A stretch of DNA of 64,000 nucleotides from contig CM068367.1 in the NCBI GenBank assembly GCA_034769895.1, forward strand, positions 705,964,885 through 706,028,884, given 5' to 3'. The position numbers and the translations under genes are program-made. Of this stretch, positions 59,427 through 64,000 are shown one piece after another; position 1 is the first letter of the stretch, and the number at the start of each line of letters is the position of its first letter. A model generated the notes under the pieces. It did no database searches. It saw nothing but the letters and a program-made list of their open reading frames with translations, and was not told where the DNA came from. The stretch is from Magicicada septendecula. Its lineage: Eukaryota; Arthropoda; Insecta; Hemiptera; Cicadidae.

Positions 59427-59545
59427 TTTTCGGAAAACGACTTTTTTTCATGTTTTGAGTGTAGTAGAATCAGAATCTGCAATAATCTCGAACACGATTT
59501 TTTTTGCCATCACAATACTTCCATTCCTTAAGGAAATATGGAAGT
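59296..59545 (-). repeat. Head module, inverted, long CA/CAGA tract
   Basis: Minus-strand head whose microsatellite (59305-59423) is the longest of any head: mixed CAGA/CA units then a pure CA run. Its ACTTCCAT start is at 59545. Confidence 0.86.
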
Positions 59546-59551
59546 AAAAGT

Positions 59552-59590
59552 AGTTTTCCGAAAAGTGTCTGTGTCTGTAGATTTTTTTTC
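59552..59590 (+). repeat. Head remnant at inversion edge
   Basis: GTTTTCCGAAAAGTGTCTG, a minimal tract and TAGATTTTTTTTC in forward orientation. It is the downstream remainder of a head whose start is missing. Confidence 0.8.
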
Positions 59591-60873
59591 TATGGCAAAC
59601 GATAACTGCCGCAAATTCAAACAGAATCAAATAATTTTTTGCATGCAGCCCTGATTTGCAGAGTACTCGCGACCTATTGTTTTTGGTGAAGATCGGTAGA
59701 GGGGAAGGGGTAGTTTACCTGCATCGGTTTTTTTTTAGCAAGGGTAATTTTGTTTGTTTGGCAAACGATAACAGCCGCAAATTCAAACAGAATCAAATAA
59801 TGTTTCGCATACAGCCCTGAATTGTAGAGTTCTCAAGATCTGTTGATTTCGGTGAAGATCGGTTAAGGGAAAGGGGTAGTTTACCTGTAACGTTTTATGT
59901 TTTAACAAGGGTATTTCCTATGGCAAACGATAACAGCCGCAAATTCAAACAGAATCAAAAGATTATTTGCATACAACCCTAGATTGTAGAGTTCTCAAGA
60001 CCTGTTGTTTTTGGTGAAGATCGGTTGAGGGAAAGGGGTAGTTTACCTGCAACGGTTTTTTTTATCAAGGGAAATTTTTTTTTTTTTTTGGCAAACGATA
60101 ACAGCCGCAAATTCAAACAGAATCAAATAATGTTTTGCACACTGTTCTGAATTGTAGAGTCCTCAAGACCTATTGTTTTGGTGAAGATCGGTTAAGGGAA
60201 AGGGGTAGTTTACCTACAACGTTTTTTTAACAAGGGTATTTTCTATGGCAAACGATAACAGCCGCAAATTCAAACAGAATCAAATAATTTTCTGCATACA
60301 GCCCTGATTTGTAGAGTACTCAAGACCTATTGTTTGTGGTGAAGATCGATTGAGGGGAAGGGGTAGTTTACCTGCAACGTTTTTTATCAAGCTTATTTTC
60401 TATGGCAAACGATAACAGCCGCAAATTCAAACAGAATCAAATAATTTTTTGCATACATCCCTGATTTGTAGAGTACTCACGACTTATTGTTCTTGGTGAA
60501 GATCGGTTGAGGGGAAGGGGTAGTTTACCTGCAACGGTTTTTTTTATCAAGGGAAATTTTTTTTTTTTTTGGCAAACGATAACAGCCGCAAATTCAAACA
60601 GAATCAAATAGTGTTTTGCACACTGTTCTGAATTGTAGAGTCCTCAAGATCTATTGTTTTTGGTGAAGATCGGTTAAGGGAAAGGGGTAGTTTACCTACA
60701 ACGTTTTTTTAACAAGGGTATTTTCTATGGCAAACGGTAACAGCCGCAAATTCAAACAGAATCAAATAATTTTTTGCATACGTCCCTGAATTGTAGAGGT
60801 CTCAATGACTTTCGATTTTGGTGAAGATCGGTTAAGGGGAAGGGGTAGTTTACCTGCAACCTTTTACGTTTCA
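59591..60873 (+). repeat. Satellite array, about 8 monomers
   Basis: Carries the CACACTGTTCTG subtype twice (also at 36633) and long T-runs (up to about 17) before GGCAAACG. Confidence 0.9.
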
Positions 60874-61314
60874 ACAAGAGTAAAGTACTTGAAAATTTAT
60901 TTAAACTTTTTGAAACAATGGTAATTGTTAAAAATACAATAATTTTGTTGCCAGGCAATAAAATTATAATTTTTTCATTTTAATGTAATATAATATTTTT
61001 CATTTAATACAGCAATAAAAAGGCAGGTAAGACACAGCCTGGCTGTTTGGGTGAAAATGATTTTAAATATAAATCTTAGAATATTGAAGTCATGTATGGT
61101 TCTCCATACCGATATTTATATGACGAACGATAACTGCCGTAAATTCGAACAGAATCAACTAGGTTTTTGCATACCTTTTTGAACTAAAGAGAACTCAAGG
61201 TCTGTTGATTTTGTTGAAGATCGGTTAAGGGAAGGGGTAGTTTATCAGCAACGTTTTATGTTTTAAAAAGGGTAATTTTTTTATGACGAACGATAACTGC
61301 CGAAAATTCAAACA
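59790..61314 (+). repeat. 1,525 bp tandem unit, copy 1
   Basis: From a TTTCGCATACAG monomer to the same point at about 61315. Tail starts 60874 and 62399 are exactly 1,525 bp apart, and T-run lengths agree. Confidence 0.85.
60874..61115 (+). repeat. Tail, no head attached
   Basis: Starts ACAAGAGTAAAG, has AAATACAATAATTTTG (C for A) and ATTGAAGT instead of ATGGAAGT, hairpin 61094-61109. It then runs as CGATATTTATATGACGAACG into a diverged monomer with no head. Confidence 0.83.
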
Positions 61315-62398
61315 GAATCAAATAATGTTTCGCATACAGCCCTGAATTGTAGAGTTCTCAAGATCTGTTGATTTCGGTGAAGATCGGTTAAGGGAAAGGG
61401 GTAGTTTACCTGTAACGTTTTATGTTTTAACAAGGGTATTTCCTATGGCAAACGATAACAGCCGCAAATTCAAACAGAATCAAAAGATTATTTGCATACA
61501 ACCCTAGATTGTAGAGTTCTCAAGACCTGTTGTTTTTGGTGAAGATCGGTTGAGGGAAAGGGGTAGTTTACCTGCAACGGTTTTTTTTATCAAGGGAAAT
61601 TTTTTTTTTTTTTTGGCAAACGATAACAGCCGCAAATTCAAACAGAATCAAATAATGTTTTGCACACTGTTCTGAATTGTAGAGTCCTCAAGACCTATTG
61701 TTTTGGTGAAGATCGGTTAAGGGAAAGGGGTAGTTTACCTACAACGTTTTTTTAACAAGGGTATTTTCTATGGCAAACGATAACAGCCGCAAATTCAAAC
61801 AGAATCAAATAATTTTCTGCATACAGCCCTGATTTGTAGAGTACTCAAGACCTATTGTTTGTGGTGAAGATCGATTGAGGGGAAGGGGTAGTTTACCTGC
61901 AACGTTTTTTATCAAGCTTATTTTCTATGGCAAACGATAACAGCCGCAAATTCAAACAGAATCAAATAATTTTTTGCATACATCCCTGATTTGTAGAGTA
62001 CTCACGACTTATTGTTCTTGGTGAAGATCGGTTGAGGGGAAGGGGTAGTTTACCTGCAACGGTTTTTTTTATCAAGGGAAATTTTTTTTTTTTTTGGCAA
62101 ACGATAACAGCCGCAAATTCAAACAGAATCAAATAGTGTTTTGCACACTGTTCTGAATTGTAGAGTCCTCAAGATCTATTGTTTTTGGTGAAGATCGGTT
62201 AAGGGAAAGGGGTAGTTTACCTACAACGTTTTTTTAACAAGGGTATTTTCTATGGCAAACGGTAACAGCCGCAAATTCAAACAGAATCAAATAATTTTTT
62301 GCATACGTCCCTGAATTGTAGAGGTCTCAATGACTTTCGATTTTGGTGAAGATCGGTTAAGGGGAAGGGGTAGTTTACCTGCAACCTTTTACGTTTCA
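61116..62398 (+). repeat. Satellite array, about 8 monomers
   Basis: Begins with two diverged GACGAACGATAACTGCCG monomers, then passes at about 61315 (CAAACAGAATCAAATAATG) into the second 1,525 bp copy. Confidence 0.9.
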
Positions 62399-62838
62399 AC
62401 AAGAGTAAAGTACTTGAAAATTTATTTAAACTTTTTGAAACAATGGTAATTGTTAAAAATACAATAATTTTGTTGCCAGGCAATAAAATTATAATTTTTT
62501 CATTTTAATGTAATATAATATTTTTCATTTAATACAGCAATAAAAAGGCAGGTAAGACACAGCCTGGCTGTTTGGGTGAAAATGATTTTAAATATAAATC
62601 TTAGAATATTGAAGTCATGTATGGTTCTCCATACCGATATTTATATGACGAACGATAACTGCCGTAAATTCGAACAGAATCAACTAGGTTTTTGCATACC
62701 TTTTTGAACTAAAGAGAACTCAAGGTCTGTTGATTTTGTTGAAGATCGGTTAAGGGAAGGGGTAGTTTATCAGCAACGTTTTATGTTTTAAAAAGGGTAA
62801 TTTTTTTATGACGAACGATAACTGCCGAAAATTCAATG
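61315..62838 (+). repeat. 1,525 bp tandem unit, copy 2
   Basis: No differences from copy 1 seen in the stretches compared. It ends where AATTCAATGAGAATC replaces AATTCAAACAGAATC. Confidence 0.85.
62399..62640 (+). repeat. Tail, no head attached
   Basis: Counterpart of 60874-61115 with the same ATTGAAGT change and the same tail-to-monomer joint. Confidence 0.83.
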
Positions 62839-64000
62839 AGAATCAAATAATTTTTTGCACCCCCTGAGTTGCAGAGAGCTCAAGGTCTATTGATTTTGGT
62901 GAAGATCGGTTAAGGGAATAGGGTTGTTTACCTGCAACATTTTATGTTTTAACAAGGGTATTTTTTCTATGACGAACGATAACTGTCGTAAATTCAAACA
63001 GAATCTACTACTCTTTTGCATACCTTTTTGAATTATACAGAACTCAAGGTCTGTTGATTTTGTTGAAGATCGGTTAAGGGAAAGGGGTAGTTTACCTGCA
63101 ATGTTTTATATTTTAACAAGGGTATTTTTTATGGCAAACGATAAGTGCCGCAAATTCAAACATAATCTAATAATTTTTTGCATGCAGCCCTGATTTGCAG
63201 AGTACTCGCGACCTATTGTTTTTGGTGAAGATCGGTTGAGGGAAAGGGGTAGTTTACCTGCAACGGTTTTTTTTATCAAGGGAAATTTTTTTTTTTTTTT
63301 GGCAAACGATAACAGCCGCAAATTCAAACAGAATCAAATAATGTTTTGCACACTGTTCTGAATTGTAGAGTCCTCAAGACCTATTGTTTTGGTGAAGATC
63401 GGTTAAGGGAAAGGGGTAGTTTACCTACAACTTTTTTTTAACAAGGGTATTTTCTATGGCAAACGATAACAGCCGCAAATTCAAACAGAATCAAATAATT
63501 TTCTGCATACAGCCCTGATTTGTAGAGTACTCAAGACGTATTGTTTGTGGTGAAGATCGATTGAGGGGAAGGGGTAGTTTACCTGCAACGTTTTTTATCA
63601 AGCTTATTTTCTATGGCAAACGATAACAGCCGCAAATTCAAACAGAATCAAATAATTTTTTGCATACATCCCTGATTTGTAGAGTACTCACGACTTATTG
63701 TTCTTGGTGAAGATCGGTTGAGGGGAAGGGGTAGTTTACCTGCAACGGTTTTTTTATCAAGGGAAATTTTTTTTTTTTTGGCAAACGATAACAGCCGCAA
63801 ATTCAAACAGAATCAAATAGTGTTTTGCACACTGTTCTGAATTGTAGAGTCCTCAAGATCTATTGTTTTTGGTGAAGATCGGTTAAGGGAAAGGGGTAGT
63901 TTACCCACAACGTTTTTTTAACAAGGGTATTTTCTATGGCAAACGGTAACAGCCGCAAATTCAAACAGAATCAAATAATTTTTTGCATACGTCCCTGAAT
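62641..64000 (+). repeat. Satellite array, about 8 monomers, running off the window
   Basis: Starts with diverged monomers (GCACCCCCTGAGTTGC near 62857). From about 63190 it repeats 61500-62310 at an offset of about 1,686 bp, so a third, differently spaced copy of the 1,525 bp series is under way at the window edge. Confidence 0.9.

Larger units (their letters stand above)
56435..59545 (-). repeat. Inverted block of tail, monomers and head
   Basis: Read on the minus strand it runs head (59545 to 59296), about 9 monomers (59295 to 57866), long tail (57865 to 56435). All other satellite in the window is on the plus strand. Both edges are abrupt: GAAAAA|ATATCGG on the left and GGAAGTAAAAGTA|GTTTTCCG on the right. 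Both fall in head sequence. Confidence 0.88.

Noticed and set aside
63300-64000. Telomeric or subtelomeric end
   Set aside because: No TTAGG- or TTAGGG-type runs on either strand anywhere in the window.

Overview
The window is eukaryotic, AT-rich, non-coding repeat DNA. It is one long satellite array in which a tandem monomer of about 157-166 bp (roughly 280 copies by my reading) is interrupted at intervals by two recurring cassettes. I find no credible protein-coding gene, rRNA or tRNA. The long open frames are read-throughs of the monomer, of (TCTG)n/(CA)n microsatellites, or of cassette sequence. Decayed mariner and hAT transposon pieces point to an animal, most likely an arthropod, but the species cannot be fixed from the sequence.

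Terms used below. MONOMER: starts about TATGGCAAACGATAACAGCC, contains GGTGAAGATCGGTTAAGGG and GGGTAGTTTACCTGCAACG, and ends in a T-rich stretch with ACAAGGGTATTTT. HEAD: begins ACTTCCAT followed by the perfect palindrome ATTCCTTAAGGAAT and GGAAGT, continues through a fixed stretch of about 110 bp to GAAAAGTGTCTG, then a (TCTG)n or (TG)n microsatellite, then TAGATTTTTTT, and runs directly into a monomer. TAIL: begins ACAAGAGTAAAGTACTTGAA, is very AT-rich, and ends with ATGGAAGT, three bases, the hairpin GTATGG-TTCT-CCATAC, then CGATATTTT. The order head - microsatellite - monomers - tail, with ACTTCCAT in the head and its complement ATGGAAGT just before the tail hairpin, matches the layout of non-autonomous Helitron-like (Helentron/DINE/pearl-type) elements. 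My main inference is that this satellite grew out of such an element, whose copies now lie head-to-tail and have been re-amplified in larger blocks.

Layout: 1-2.9 kb, array related to 48.4-50.2 kb. 2.96-5.3 kb, a deletion derivative of the unit that follows. 5.78-12.63 and 12.63-19.5 kb, two tandem copies of a ~6.85 kb higher-order unit. 17.9-28.03 kb, two apparently identical copies of a 5,115 bp unit. 28.03-36.3 kb, a third, chimeric copy. 37.05-38.18 kb, a composite tail holding a ~500 bp unique island. 38.2-52.3 kb, more diverged monomers with a second ~6.9 kb duplication. 52.65-56.15 kb, a 1.73 kb tandem duplication differing mainly in (TG)n length. 56.435-59.545 kb, an inverted block carrying the hAT/mariner remnants. 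59.6-64 kb, a 1,525 bp tandem duplication and a partial third copy.

Nothing here acts as a pathway. The interest lies in the element architecture, the layered duplications, the inversion, and the possibility that the locus is a heterochromatic satellite born from a mobile element.
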